Source: Flagellimonas maritima (GTDB lineage: Bacteria > Bacteroidota > Bacteroidia > Flavobacteriales > Flavobacteriaceae). Taken from it: a DNA stretch of 64,000 nucleotides. The DNA lies in contig NZ_CP030104.1 in the NCBI RefSeq assembly GCF_003269425.1, positions 186,001 through 250,000 of the forward strand, read 5' to 3'. Positions within the stretch are counted from its first letter, which is position 1. Each line of letters starts with the position of its first letter. The notes beneath the pieces were generated by a model. The model saw only the letters and a program-made list of their open reading frames with translations. It made no database searches and had not been told where the DNA came from. Shown one piece after another: positions 33,083 to 42,450 of the stretch. The translations under genes were made by a program, and so were the position numbers.

Positions 33083-33554
33083 TATAATTAATTTAAAATA
33101 TTCTAAATAAAAATTTAGACAAATCTAATAAATAGTTTATATCGATGAAATAATTTTGTAATAAGTTTTTATAAATAATAGAGCAATATCAGCCTCAGAA
33201 CTATTTATGAGTAGCTTGACAATTCATTTGTAGTATCATAAGGCATATTGGTGCAATTAATTGCCGCCTTAATAGTATAAAAATAATATTGAAGAATTAC
33301 CGTCTTGCTATTGATATAACTTGGAAAACGTAGTAATTACTTTGAATCTTTAGAAAAGAGAACAATAACTATACATCCTAATACATAACATATTGCGAAG
33401 AAACAAAATAGGGTTATATAATTCATCATAAGTAGGAAATTTCATGTAAATTAATAAAATCACCTAATTCTTATGTTTACCCTGTATTAAATTCGACCAA
33501 TTGCATATTAAGAAGTCAGATAGAAGCAAAATTGTTGCTATATCATTTATAGTT
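33083..33554. other. AT-rich intergenic region between TonB receptor and GH125 genes
   Basis: The 472 bp are very AT-rich and hold no open frame worth reporting. Apart from the receptor promoter at 33120, no hairpin or repeat was recognised. Because both neighbours are on the minus strand, it contains the 3' end of the GH125 transcript, yet no typical terminator was seen. Confidence 0.5.
33120..33127 (-). promoter_or_regulatory. Bacteroidota -7 promoter element for the TonB receptor
   Basis: CAAATCTA on the plus strand reads TAGATTTG on the minus strand, matching TAnnTTTG 37 bp before the ATG. Confidence 0.45.
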
Positions 33555-34988
33555 TTATAATAATTCAGGGTATTCTGAATGTACTTTTATGATCAACTCG
33601 CCAAAAAGCGTATTGGCCCAAGCAAACCAATCACGTGTATAAGCACTGGGGTCGTCTTTGTGGAATGCCTCATGCATGAACCCTGTATCCGCATGGGTAG
33701 ATTTGAGCATCTTGAGACATTTTTTTATTTCTTCTTTATTATTGGAAGTCAACGCCCTTAGAATAATACCCATTGGCCATATTTTTTCTTTCCCGGTATG
33801 TGGGCTTCCTTGTCCTTCCGCCGCTTCACCTTTTAAATAATAAGGGTTGTCCTCGCTTATAAGAAAGGCCCGTGTATTTTTATAGATGGGTTCATTTTGA
33901 AATTTATCGTTCAAATAAGCTAAAGACATCAGGGAAGGTACGTTTGCATCATCCATAAAAACTTGATTTCCGAATCCATCCACTTCATATGCATATATTT
34001 TTCCAAAATCCAGATGTTCGGAAATCGCATATGTATTGACTGCATTCTCTATTTCAATAGCAAAATCGTTACATTCTTTGGCAAATTCGTTGTCTTTCAG
34101 AACTTCACTATAGATTTTTGCAAGCTGCCTGAGCGACACCATTGCAAATAGGTTTGACGGAATTAAATAGGGATACAAAGTGGCATCATCCGATGGTCGG
34201 AACATAGAACAGATCAACCCTGTATATTTTATCGGTCTTCCTGTTCCTTCGAATATCGGAGCATCTGTCATTCTGCTCGTTTTTCTTATAAAAGTGTATG
34301 GAGAGGTGCCATCTTTACGCTGTTCAGCTCTAAAGGTTTTCACGATAAGTTTCATTGCCTTATCCCAATTATCATCAAAAATGGATGAATCGTCGGTCAG
34401 ATTAAAGTAACCATGGGCCAATCTAACAGTATAGCACAGAGAATCTATTTCCCATTTCCGTTCGTGTACGCCAGCTTTTGACTTTGGCATATCATCGTTC
34501 CATTTGGAAACCTTGGTCAAATCCTTGTAAAAAGCATTCGCGTAAGGATCGAGCAAGACACATTTTACCTGTCGGTTGATTAAACCGATAATCAAATTTT
34601 TTAGTTCTGCATCTTTTTGAACCAAAGGCATGTAAGGCCAGACCTGCGCTGTGGAATCCCTTAGCCACATTGCATCAATATCGCCTGTTATGATAAAGGT
34701 ATCCGGTCTGCCATCGATAACTTCGTAATCAACTGTGGTATCCAGGGTATTCGGATAACAATTTTCGAACATCCAAGCCAACTCCTTGTCCTTTATAACG
34801 GATTTAACCCTAAGAATGAGCTTTTCCACTTCGGAACTTACAAATGTTCTCTTGTCCAAGGGTGGCCTTTTAGAAATAAAATCTTCTGGTACCTTTAAAA
34901 AATTAGTACCCAAAATACTATTCATTGGCATTATTCCGAAACTACCTAATGCTAACGCTTTTGTCTTCAAAAATTTTCTTCTTTTCAC
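33555..34988 (-). CDS. GH125 exo-alpha-1,6-mannosidase-type hydrolase
   Basis: This 477-aa protein has a twin-arginine-like signal (MKRRKFLKTKALALGSFGIM), so it is probably exported folded. The (alpha/alpha)6 fold of GH125 is supported by DAMWLRDSTAQVWPYMPLVQ, WEIDSLCYTVRLAHGYF, IKYTGLICSMFRPSDDATLY and GSPHTGKEKIWPMGIILRAL. GH125 enzymes are metal-independent, inverting exo-mannosidases acting on alpha-1,6-linked mannose. The full-length family size (about 430-480 aa) is kept. It stands divergently from the rhamnose operon and supports alpha-mannan or N-glycan use, together with the GH92 enzyme. Confidence 0.88.
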   Translation of the reverse strand: MKRRKFLKTKALALGSFGIMPMNSILGTNFLKVPEDFISKRPPLDKRTFVSSEVEKLILRVKSVIKDKELAWMFENCYPNTLDTTVDYEVIDGRPDTFIITGDIDAMWLRDSTAQVWPYMPLVQKDAELKNLIIGLINRQVKCVLLDPYANAFYKDLTKVSKWNDDMPKSKAGVHERKWEIDSLCYTVRLAHGYFNLTDDSSIFDDNWDKAMKLIVKTFRAEQRKDGTSPYTFIRKTSRMTDAPIFEGTGRPIKYTGLICSMFRPSDDATLYPYLIPSNLFAMVSLRQLAKIYSEVLKDNEFAKECNDFAIEIENAVNTYAISEHLDFGKIYAYEVDGFGNQVFMDDANVPSLMSLAYLNDKFQNEPIYKNTRAFLISEDNPYYLKGEAAEGQGSPHTGKEKIWPMGIILRALTSNNKEEIKKCLKMLKSTHADTGFMHEAFHKDDPSAYTRDWFAWANTLFGELIIKVHSEYPELL

Positions 34989-35208
34989 TTTTATGATCAG
35001 GTTTTATGTTTTTGGTCATTTTGATCTTTCCCTTTGTACGTTAAACACAAAGCTTTAATTGAGCTTATAACAAATTAATCTCTACCGCTGACGATTTTGA
35101 AATATAGATTCTTAACTCTTTTTTTCTCTTCTATATTTCAAATCAGAATGGTTTAATCCCTGTCATCATCGAATTTTAAGTATTCTAAAATAAATATCGA
35201 ACAACGTA

Positions 35209-37314
35209 ATGAATCTTATAAAAACCGATTTCAAACATGTAGATTATCTATGGGACGATAAAAAAGCATCAGAACTTGAAGATGACCAGGTCGCACTTTT
35301 CCTTTACAGGTCGAACATATTGGGAGCCGACTTACGCATCACCAATTATGGTGGCGGTAATACCAGTTGCAAGACTTTTGAAAAAGACCCTTTGACCAAT
35401 GAGGAGGTAGAAGTCATGTGGGTAAAGGGTTCTGGTGGCGACATTGGTACGTTAACGCGTGCTGGAATAGCAGGTTTATATACCGAAAGATTGCGAAATT
35501 TGAAAAATGTTTATGGGGGTCTGGAAGATGAAGACCGAATGGTAGGCCTGTTCAACCATTGCATCTACGATTTGGATAGTAAGGCACCTTCCATAGACAC
35601 TCCTTTGCACGGACTGTTGCCCTTTAAGCATATAGACCATTTACATCCTGATGCATTGATTGCAGTGGCCGCTGCGGAAGACAGCGAAAAAGTTACCAAA
35701 GAAATCTGGGGAGATACCATGGGCTGGGTGCCTTGGCAAAGACCGGGCTTTGATTTGGGGCTTCAACTGGAAAAATGTCTGAACGATAATCCAAGTATTC
35801 GTGGTATCGTGCTAGGGAGTCACGGACTTTTTACATGGGGCGATACATCTTACGAATGCTACATGAACAGTTTGGAGGTCATTGAAATGGCATCTGAATT
35901 TATTGAAAATAAAATAGCGGAGAACGGAACTGTTTTTGGAGGTGAGAAGATTGCATCGCTGCCAAAGGCGGAACGTTTGGAAAAGGCCGCGGCTTTGATG
36001 CCAGTATTAAGAGGTATCTGCTCATCTAATAATAGGATGATTGGGCATTTTACCGATGCCAATGTGGTGATGGAATACATAAACAGTAATGACCTGGAAC
36101 GTTTGGCACCTATGGGAACCTCTTGTCCCGACCACTTTTTACGCACTAAAATACAGCCCTTGGTATTGCAATTGGAGACCAATTTTGACTTGAACGACAC
36201 TGAAACACTACTACAAAAATTAAAGCCCGCATTTAAAAGCTACCGTGAGGAATATAGAGAGTACTACGAAACCTGTAAAAGAAACAATAGTCCCGCTATG
36301 CGCGACCCCAATCCGGTTATCATCATATTTCCAGGAATTGGTATGTTCAGCTTTGCGAAGAACAAACAGACCACTCGGGTAGCCAGTGAATTCTACATCA
36401 ACGCCATAAATGTAATGCGCGGAGCGGAAGCAATTTCCAAGTACACTTCCTTACCGAGACAAGAGGCGTTCGATATCGAATACTGGCTATTGGAAGAGGC
36501 GAAATTGCAGCGCATGCCAAAAGAAAAGCCACTCTCACGAAAAGTTGCACTCGTTACAGGTGCTGGTGGAGGTATTGGAAAAGCAATTGCAGATAAATTG
36601 GCTCAAGAAGGTGCCAATATAGTACTCACGGACATTGCCGAAGATAGACTCAAAGAAGGTCTTGCCACCTACGCAAAAGATACTGCCAGCTATGCCGTAT
36701 GCGATGTTACCCAAAAAGAATCCATTGCAGATGCCTATAAACAAGCATGTCTTGACTTTGGAGGAGTGGATATTGTGGTGCACAGTGCAGGTCTTGCCAT
36801 TTCAAAACCTTTGGAAGATACCACGGAGAAAGATTGGAATCTATTGCAAGATGTACTTGTTAAAGGTCAGTTTGAACTGGCAAAAGCAGCCGTTGAAATT
36901 ATGCGAAAACAAGACCTGGGCGGCGACTTTATAAGTATAGCCAGTAAAAATGGATTGGTAGCAGGTCCCAACAATGTTGCTTATGGAACGTCAAAAGCCG
37001 CACAACAGCACATGTCCAGACTTTTAGCGGCCGAACTTGGAAAAAACAAAATACGGGTCAATACTATAAACCCTGATGGTGTTATAATTGGCAGCAAAAT
37101 TTGGGAAGGTGACTGGGCAGAAGGCAGGGCAAAAGCGTACGGAATCTCTGTAGAAGAGTTGCCCGCCCACTATGCCAAAAGAAATCTATTGAACGAAATC
37201 ATCTATCCGGAAGACATTGCCAATGGTGTATTCTCCTTGGTCGGAATACTAAATAAGACCACGGGCAATATCATTAATGTTGATGGTGGTATGGCAAATG
37301 CATTTGTTAGATAA
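35209..37314 (+). CDS. rhaD: Bifunctional rhamnulose-1-phosphate aldolase/L-lactaldehyde dehydrogenase
   Basis: This 701-aa fusion joins a class II aldolase domain (about 1-430) to a short-chain dehydrogenase (about 440-701). The aldolase carries zinc ligands H141, H144 and H146 in HIDHLHPDA and H205 (GSHGLFTW). The dehydrogenase has the cofactor loop TGAGGGIG (449-456), NAD contact D475-type ITDIAEDRL and the catalytic Tyr592/Lys596 of YGTSKAAQ. The aldolase cleaves L-rhamnulose-1-P to DHAP and L-lactaldehyde, and the dehydrogenase is expected to oxidise the aldehyde to L-lactate. The enzyme is called RhaEW or RhaDE in other genera. It is followed by the isomerase, kinase and L-lactate oxidase genes, completing the route. 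A strong terminator lies between it and the next gene. Confidence 0.9.
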   Translation: MNLIKTDFKHVDYLWDDKKASELEDDQVALFLYRSNILGADLRITNYGGGNTSCKTFEKDPLTNEEVEVMWVKGSGGDIGTLTRAGIAGLYTERLRNLKNVYGGLEDEDRMVGLFNHCIYDLDSKAPSIDTPLHGLLPFKHIDHLHPDALIAVAAAEDSEKVTKEIWGDTMGWVPWQRPGFDLGLQLEKCLNDNPSIRGIVLGSHGLFTWGDTSYECYMNSLEVIEMASEFIENKIAENGTVFGGEKIASLPKAERLEKAAALMPVLRGICSSNNRMIGHFTDANVVMEYINSNDLERLAPMGTSCPDHFLRTKIQPLVLQLETNFDLNDTETLLQKLKPAFKSYREEYREYYETCKRNNSPAMRDPNPVIIIFPGIGMFSFAKNKQTTRVASEFYINAINVMRGAEAISKYTSLPRQEAFDIEYWLLEEAKLQRMPKEKPLSRKVALVTGAGGGIGKAIADKLAQEGANIVLTDIAEDRLKEGLATYAKDTASYAVCDVTQKESIADAYKQACLDFGGVDIVVHSAGLAISKPLEDTTEKDWNLLQDVLVKGQFELAKAAVEIMRKQDLGGDFISIASKNGLVAGPNNVAYGTSKAAQQHMSRLLAAELGKNKIRVNTINPDGVIIGSKIWEGDWAEGRAKAYGISVEELPAHYAKRNLLNEIIYPEDIANGVFSLVGILNKTTGNIINVDGGMANAFVR

Positions 37315-37675
37315 ATTAGTTTGAGTTAGTTTTTTTAGCAAACTTCCAAGGGCAAATTTGTCCTTGGAAGTACTTTTTTTTTAAAATTCATATGTTCAAT
37401 TTATATAGAAACAAAATCATGAGAACCTAAAATACCACCTGAGAAAGGAGAACTAATTCAGGGGCATGCATTACGTTGATAAGCATGAACGGATAATTTA
37501 GGCACTACCCCGCAGAGCCATCGGATGTGTCAGGATTAAGACCGCTGCCCTAAAAATGGTTAGTAGATTTTTTTGGTCTTGGTTCATGATTACTTGATTA
37601 TTTGCATGTCGTAATTATCGCGATGTTAAATCCTAGGCAGAACTTGGTGAATTCTAATGATTAAAAAATAAGATT
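37315..37675. other. Intergenic region with terminator and unexplained higher-GC stretch
   Basis: After the rhaDE terminator, bases 37450-37560 are visibly richer in G and C than the flanks (GGGGCATGCATTACG, CCCCGCAGAGCCATCGG). They contain only stop-interrupted frames. This may be the remnant of an inserted element, or a structured leader of the rhaI gene. No known RNA family was recognised. Confidence 0.4.
37342..37382 (+). terminator. Rho-independent terminator after the fused aldolase gene
   Basis: CTTCCAAGG and CCTTGGAAG pair around GCAAATTTGT, which itself adds pairs, and are followed by TACTTTTTTTTT. It separates the fused aldolase gene from the rhaI-kinase-lldD genes. Confidence 0.88.
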
Positions 37676-38950
37676 TTGGATAAAAATAAGATTCTAGATA
37701 GTAATAAAAAATACCTACAAACCCATACGGAGACGTTTGATTTCCTCTCGAACCAACTTTGCTCACAAGGACGAGACGTGACCAATATCCTGAAGAAACT
37801 ATCACAATTTCAAGTAGCCATACCAAGTTGGGCACTTGGTGCAGGCGGAACCCGATTCGGTCGGTTTGGTTTCCAAGGGGAGCCATCCAATTTAGAAGAA
37901 AAAATTGATGATGTGGGAATCCTACATAGTCTTACACAAACTGCAGGGGCAATTTCATTGCATATTCCTTGGGACGTACCCACGGATTACGATACCGTAA
38001 AAGAAAGGGCAAAATCACAAAACATCGTTTTTGATGCGGTGAACTCCAATACATTTCAAGACCAAAAAACGGCGAAAGAAAGCTACAAATATGGTTCATT
38101 GGGCAATATGACAAAAGCTGTACGGGAACAAGCCATTCAACATAACAAAGAGGTTATAGACATTGGCAATAAACTGGGTTCCAAAAGCCTGACGGTTTGG
38201 TTGGCTGATGGAGCCAGTTTTCCGGGACAAAGCAATTTTCAAACTGTTTTGCAGCATACCGAAACCAGTTTAAAAAGTATTTATGAACATCTGCCGCAGG
38301 ATTGGAAAATGTTTATCGAATACAAACCTTATGAACCCAATTTTTATAGTACGGTTATCCAAGATTGGGGCACCTCGTTCATGCTGGCGAACGCTTGCGG
38401 TGAAAAAGCGTATACCTTGGTCGACCTTGGCCATCATTTACCGAACACGAACATTGAACAAATTGTTTCAACATTAATGATGAAAGGCAAATTGGGCGGA
38501 TTTCATTTTAACGATAGTAAATACGGTGATGACGACCTTACTGTTGGCAGTATTAAACCCTATACATTGTTCTTAATATTCAACGCCTTGGTCTACGGTA
38601 TGGAAAACAATCCGCAAAATCCCTACCCTGCATGGATGATAGATGCAAGCCACAATATAAAAGACCCCTTGGAAGATTTGATGCAATCACTGGAAGCCAT
38701 TCAAGAAGCCTATGCCAAAGCACTTTTGGTGGACCAAAAAGGATTGTTAAAAGCACAACAAGAAAATGATGTGGTACGATGTCAAGAAATGCTACAGAAT
38801 GCATACAGAACAGATGTTAGGCCCCTTTTAAGACAAGCACGTTTGAATTCTGGTGGAGCCATACAACCAATAGCAACCTATAGAAGTTTAAAAATCAGAA
38901 AAGAATTGATCAAAAAAAGAGGTGCGAATTCTGTCGCCTCAGGACTATAA
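37676..38950 (+). CDS. rhaI: L-rhamnose isomerase (Pseudomonas-type)
   Basis: The frame has no ATG before about residue 80, so the TTG at 37676 (MDKNKILDSNKK) is the likely start. The 424-aa length matches RhaI of the Pseudomonas stutzeri type, a TIM-barrel xylose-isomerase-like enzyme. Metal and substrate positions appear in MFIEYKPYEPNFY, TLVDLGHHLPNTN, GGFHFNDSKYGDDDL and WMIDASHNIKDP. It isomerises L-rhamnose to L-rhamnulose; the family can also act on L-mannose, D-allose and other sugars. It is followed by a kinase gene after 9 bp. Confidence 0.88.
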   Translation: MDKNKILDSNKKYLQTHTETFDFLSNQLCSQGRDVTNILKKLSQFQVAIPSWALGAGGTRFGRFGFQGEPSNLEEKIDDVGILHSLTQTAGAISLHIPWDVPTDYDTVKERAKSQNIVFDAVNSNTFQDQKTAKESYKYGSLGNMTKAVREQAIQHNKEVIDIGNKLGSKSLTVWLADGASFPGQSNFQTVLQHTETSLKSIYEHLPQDWKMFIEYKPYEPNFYSTVIQDWGTSFMLANACGEKAYTLVDLGHHLPNTNIEQIVSTLMMKGKLGGFHFNDSKYGDDDLTVGSIKPYTLFLIFNALVYGMENNPQNPYPAWMIDASHNIKDPLEDLMQSLEAIQEAYAKALLVDQKGLLKAQQENDVVRCQEMLQNAYRTDVRPLLRQARLNSGGAIQPIATYRSLKIRKELIKKRGANSVASGL

Positions 38951-38959
38951 CTAAGGTTG

Positions 38960-40330
38960 ATGCAAAAAGTAACGGCAATATTCGACATTGGAAAAACCAA
39001 TAAAAAAATCTTCTTGTTCGATAAACAGCATCAAGAAGTCTACAGGGAATATGCCCAGTTTGATACAATTCAGGATGAAGACGGCCATCCGACCGAAGAC
39101 CTCGCCTCTCTTCAAAAATGGTTAAAGGATGTTTTTAAAAGACTATTGGGAAACAAGGAATATTCCATAACCGCAATCAATTTTTCAAGCTACGGCGCCA
39201 GCTTGGTCCACTTGGATAAAAATGGAAAAGTTCTTACACCTCTGTACAATTATACAAAAGCTATACATTCAGAATTGATAGCCACATTCCATGAAAAATA
39301 TGGGCCAAAAATGGAGTTCGCTTCCAAAACTGGAGCCACTATTGAGGGAATGTTAAACGCTGGACTACAATTGTATTGGTTGAAACATGAAAAACCCGAG
39401 GTCTTCAACAATATAGATACCTCCATGCACTTACCGCAATACATAAGTTATCTGTTTACGGGAATTCCACTTAGCGAGTATACCAGTATAGGTTGCCATA
39501 CATCGCTTTGGGACTACTCTAAAAACAACTATCATGACTGGGTATACAAAGAAGGTATTGATAGGGTATTGCCACCGATAGTTTCAACGGCGACAAGCAT
39601 CAATATGGATTATGGGGGCAAACGTATAAAAATCGGTGTCGGCATTCACGATAGTTCTGCTGCCCTATTGCCTTATGTTAGAAGTATAAAGAAAAAATTT
39701 ATTTTAGTTTCCACTGGAACATGGAGCATTTCCCTAAATCCTTTTACCGAGAGGGCGTTATCAAAAGAGGATATTTCCAAAAACTGTATAAACTATATGA
39801 GAATCAATGGAAAACCAGTAAAAGCGGCCCGTTTATTTTTAGGGTACGAGTATAAGGTACAGGTTATCGAATTATCCAATTTTTACAATGTAGAGAAAGA
39901 CAAGCACAAGAAAATCCGCTTTGATTCTAAAATTTATACCGATATAATCAAAGATTTTCGACCAATGTTTCGTTGGACAAGCTTCTCTACTTCGGACATG
40001 CCAAATGAAACTATTTTTAAGTATGACTCTTACGAATATGCCTATCATCATTTAATGATTGAGTTGGTAAAGTTTCAGGTTGAAAATATTAATTTGTCCA
40101 AGGGCAATGACTCCATTAAAAGACTATACATAGATGGCGGATTCAGCAGTAACGATGTATATATTAAATTGCTTTCCCACTTTTTAAAGGATATGGAACT
40201 GAGAACTACCGATGCTTCGCTGGGTTCAGCATTGGGTGCAGCTTTGGTCATCTCGAACGCAAAGCTCGACTCTAAATTCTTAAAGCGAAACTATTCGTTA
40301 AAAAAACACAATCCCTTTATAACAAAATAG
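38960..40330 (+). CDS. rhaB: FGGY-family carbohydrate kinase, probable rhamnulokinase
   Basis: The ATG at 38960 is used instead of the adjacent TTG. The 456-aa protein has the FGGY sugar-kinase bipartite ATPase fold: the phosphate-1 loop TAIFDIGKTNKKIFLFD, the catalytic-Asp region VGIHDSSAALLPY (about 235-240), the adenosine-loop region FILVSTGTWSISLNPF and the late motif RLYIDGGFSSNDVYIKLL. FGGY enzymes of Bacteroidota in this setting phosphorylate L-rhamnulose; L-fuculose is an alternative. The gene lies 9 bp after rhaI and 4 bp before lldD, a tight operon. Confidence 0.84.
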   Translation: MQKVTAIFDIGKTNKKIFLFDKQHQEVYREYAQFDTIQDEDGHPTEDLASLQKWLKDVFKRLLGNKEYSITAINFSSYGASLVHLDKNGKVLTPLYNYTKAIHSELIATFHEKYGPKMEFASKTGATIEGMLNAGLQLYWLKHEKPEVFNNIDTSMHLPQYISYLFTGIPLSEYTSIGCHTSLWDYSKNNYHDWVYKEGIDRVLPPIVSTATSINMDYGGKRIKIGVGIHDSSAALLPYVRSIKKKFILVSTGTWSISLNPFTERALSKEDISKNCINYMRINGKPVKAARLFLGYEYKVQVIELSNFYNVEKDKHKKIRFDSKIYTDIIKDFRPMFRWTSFSTSDMPNETIFKYDSYEYAYHHLMIELVKFQVENINLSKGNDSIKRLYIDGGFSSNDVYIKLLSHFLKDMELRTTDASLGSALGAALVISNAKLDSKFLKRNYSLKKHNPFITK

Positions 40331-40334
40331 CACT

Positions 40335-41483
40335 ATGGCTTTCAACCCAAACTATCCGTCCGTAGAAGACCTTAGAAGCAAGGCAAAAAAAAGAATCCCA
40401 AAGTTTGCTTTTGAGTATCTGGACGGTGGCTGCAATGAAGATGTAAGTCTTGCACGCAACACCTCCGAAATACGAAAAATACAATTACGACCACGCTACT
40501 TGCGAAACACCGCTATAAGCACTACCAAAACAAAAATTTTGGGGATGGAGTTTGACGCCCCTTTTGGTATTGCCCCGGTTGGCCTACAAGGGCTAATGTG
40601 GCCGAATGCCGCCGAGATTTTAGCCAAATCCGCTTTTGATCACAACATTCCGTTCATTTTAAGTACGGTCACCACCACATCCATAGAACGGGCAAGCGAA
40701 CTAACCGAAGGAAAAGCTTGGTTTCAATTGTACAATCCCGCAGAAGATGCATTGCGAAATGATATTATAGAACGCGCAGAAGCCGCTGGGTGCAAAGTTT
40801 TGGTATTATTATGCGATGTTCCCACATTTGGATACCGTCCAAGGGACATCCGCAATGGTCTTGCCCTACCCCCAAAAATGACCCTAGCGAATATCCTACA
40901 GATTTTGGGAAGACCGGCATGGGCTTTAAATACCCTAAGATTTGGACAGCCCACGTTTGAAACGTTAAAACCGTATACCCCAAAAGGACTTAACCTAAAA
41001 CAATTGGGCAAGTTTATGGACAAAACATTTTCCGGCAAACTAAACAAAGAAAGAATACAACCGATCCGTGATAGATGGAAAGGGAAATTGGTGCTAAAAG
41101 GAGTGGCATCGGAACAGGACACCCAAGATGCCATACGCATGGGCTTTGACGGAATCATTGTTTCCAACCATGGTGGCAGGCAATTGGATGCAGCACAATC
41201 CAGTATTAACGCACTATTGGAAATAGCGGAAAAATACAATGACCAAATAGAAATAATGATGGATAGCGGGCTACAGTCGGGGCCCGATATTGCCCGCGCA
41301 ATGGCCGCAGGAGCAAAGTTCACGTTCATGGGCCGTTCTTTTTTATACGGTTGTGGAGCTTTGGGAACCAACGGGGGCGACCATACCATAAGCATGCTAA
41401 AAACACAGTTCAAACAAGTAATGGAGCAGTTGTGTTGTGAAAAGGTTGAAAACTTGCCGAAACATTTAATTAAACTTTCCTAA
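40335..41483 (+). CDS. lldD: FMN-dependent L-lactate dehydrogenase/alpha-hydroxy-acid oxidase
   Basis: This 382-aa TIM-barrel flavoprotein has the family signature SNHGGRQLDAAQSSI (catalytic His about 277), PFGIAPVGLQGLMWPNAAE and VVSTTS-like TTTSIERASE, plus the C-terminal FMN-phosphate loop AGAKFTFMGRSFLYG. It oxidises L-lactate to pyruvate at the membrane, passing electrons to the quinone pool. Its position behind rhaI and the kinase, with 4 bp spacing, means that the L-lactate made by the fused dehydrogenase can be turned into pyruvate in the same pathway. Glycolate or mandelate oxidation are alternatives for this family, but the context favours lactate. Confidence 0.88.
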   Translation: MAFNPNYPSVEDLRSKAKKRIPKFAFEYLDGGCNEDVSLARNTSEIRKIQLRPRYLRNTAISTTKTKILGMEFDAPFGIAPVGLQGLMWPNAAEILAKSAFDHNIPFILSTVTTTSIERASELTEGKAWFQLYNPAEDALRNDIIERAEAAGCKVLVLLCDVPTFGYRPRDIRNGLALPPKMTLANILQILGRPAWALNTLRFGQPTFETLKPYTPKGLNLKQLGKFMDKTFSGKLNKERIQPIRDRWKGKLVLKGVASEQDTQDAIRMGFDGIIVSNHGGRQLDAAQSSINALLEIAEKYNDQIEIMMDSGLQSGPDIARAMAAGAKFTFMGRSFLYGCGALGTNGGDHTISMLKTQFKQVMEQLCCEKVENLPKHLIKLS

Positions 41484-41503
41484 AAAAAACGAAGCTTAAA
41501 AAT

Positions 41504-41831
41504 TTATTCTCCTTTGGATAGAAACCCATTTATGAGCTGTTGCAACCTATCAACGTGCACTTTTGAACCTGCTTCGTTAATCAAGTTATGGGTTTCCTCA
41601 GGATCTTTCTCAAGATTGTACAATTCCGCTGGAATGTCCCCCTCCGTATATTGAATATATTTCCAATTTTTGGTGCGAATGGCCTTCCACGCCCAACAGC
41701 CCCGTTTGCTGGTCATCGGTAATGATTAAAATAATATTCGGTCTTTCGTTCTGTTGTTGTGCTATAGCGTCATTGAAGGAAAGAACCAATAGCAATAATA
41801 ATCCCGTATAACTAAAAATTTTCATCTTCAT
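41504..41831 (-). pseudogene. Sulfatase remnant with internal deletion and frameshift
   Basis: An ATG at 41831 encodes a signal peptide (MKMKIFSYTGLLLLLVLSFN) and the sulfatase start RPNIILIITDDQQTGLL. Around 41690 the frame changes. In a second frame the sequence continues with AIRTKNWKYIQYTEGDIPAE, LYNLEKDPEETHNLI and a stop at 41504, i.e. the usual sulfatase C-terminus. About 350 residues, including the catalytic formylglycine motif, are missing. This is therefore a deletion remnant of a fourth sulfatase, not an active gene. It lies between lldD (convergent, 20 bp) and the gmhA-like gene. Confidence 0.88.
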
Positions 41832-41862
41832 ACTTTTTGAAATGATTCAATATGATTTAAGA

Positions 41863-42447
41863 CTAAAGATTCATCATTTTTTCGATACTGAAGATAATCG
41901 AGTGGATGATTTTAATATGTATTTCCTGAATTCTATCCGCATAGCCTTCATAAGGAACCACCACTGAAATATCCGATAGCTGTTTCAATTTTCCGCCTGA
42001 CTTTCCAGAAAGCAAAACAGTGGTTATACCCTTGGTTCGTGCGGTTTTAAATGCTTCGACAATACTTTGCGAATTACCACTGGCACTTATTCCCAAGAGG
42101 ATATCGCCAGAAGACCCCAAACTCTCCACAAATCTGGAAAAAACATGTTCATATCCATAGTCATTGCTAACGCACGATAAATGACTTGGGTCGGAAATGG
42201 CAATTGCCGGCAATGGTTTACGGTTCTCGCGATAACGTCCCGTAAGTTCTTCCGCAAAATGCATTGCATCGCAATGGGAACCCCCGTTACCGCAAGATAT
42301 GACCTTGTTTCCACGAGTGAAGGCTTCTGTCATTTTCTTGGAGATTTCTAAAATGGTATCAAAATTGGCATCGGAACCTATAAAATCTTCAAGTACGTCC
42401 CGGGCTTGAAGAAATTCATTTTTTATATTATGCTTTAGATGCTCCAT
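41863..42447 (-). CDS. gmhA: SIS-domain sedoheptulose-7-phosphate isomerase-type protein
   Basis: This 194-aa protein is a single SIS domain with the GmhA pattern: [59 protein letters not shown] and a C-terminal [20 protein letters not shown] motif. GmhA converts sedoheptulose-7-P to heptose-7-P for LPS core or capsule. In a catabolic locus it may act on another ketose phosphate, such as a hexulose phosphate. The start lies 3 bp after the ROK kinase gene, so the two form a gene pair. Confidence 0.8.
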   Translation of the reverse strand: MEHLKHNIKNEFLQARDVLEDFIGSDANFDTILEISKKMTEAFTRGNKVISCGNGGSHCDAMHFAEELTGRYRENRKPLPAIAISDPSHLSCVSNDYGYEHVFSRFVESLGSSGDILLGISASGNSQSIVEAFKTARTKGITTVLLSGKSGGKLKQLSDISVVVPYEGYADRIQEIHIKIIHSIIFSIEKMMNL

Positions 42448-42450
42448 GGT

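Noticed and set aside
33555..34988. GH125 gene as part of the TonB-receptor unit at 30719
   Set aside because: A 472-bp gap with a promoter-like element directly before the receptor separates them.
40724..41413. 229-aa minus-strand frame
   Set aside because: It runs antisense inside lldD, which has full family motifs; the antisense translation looks random.
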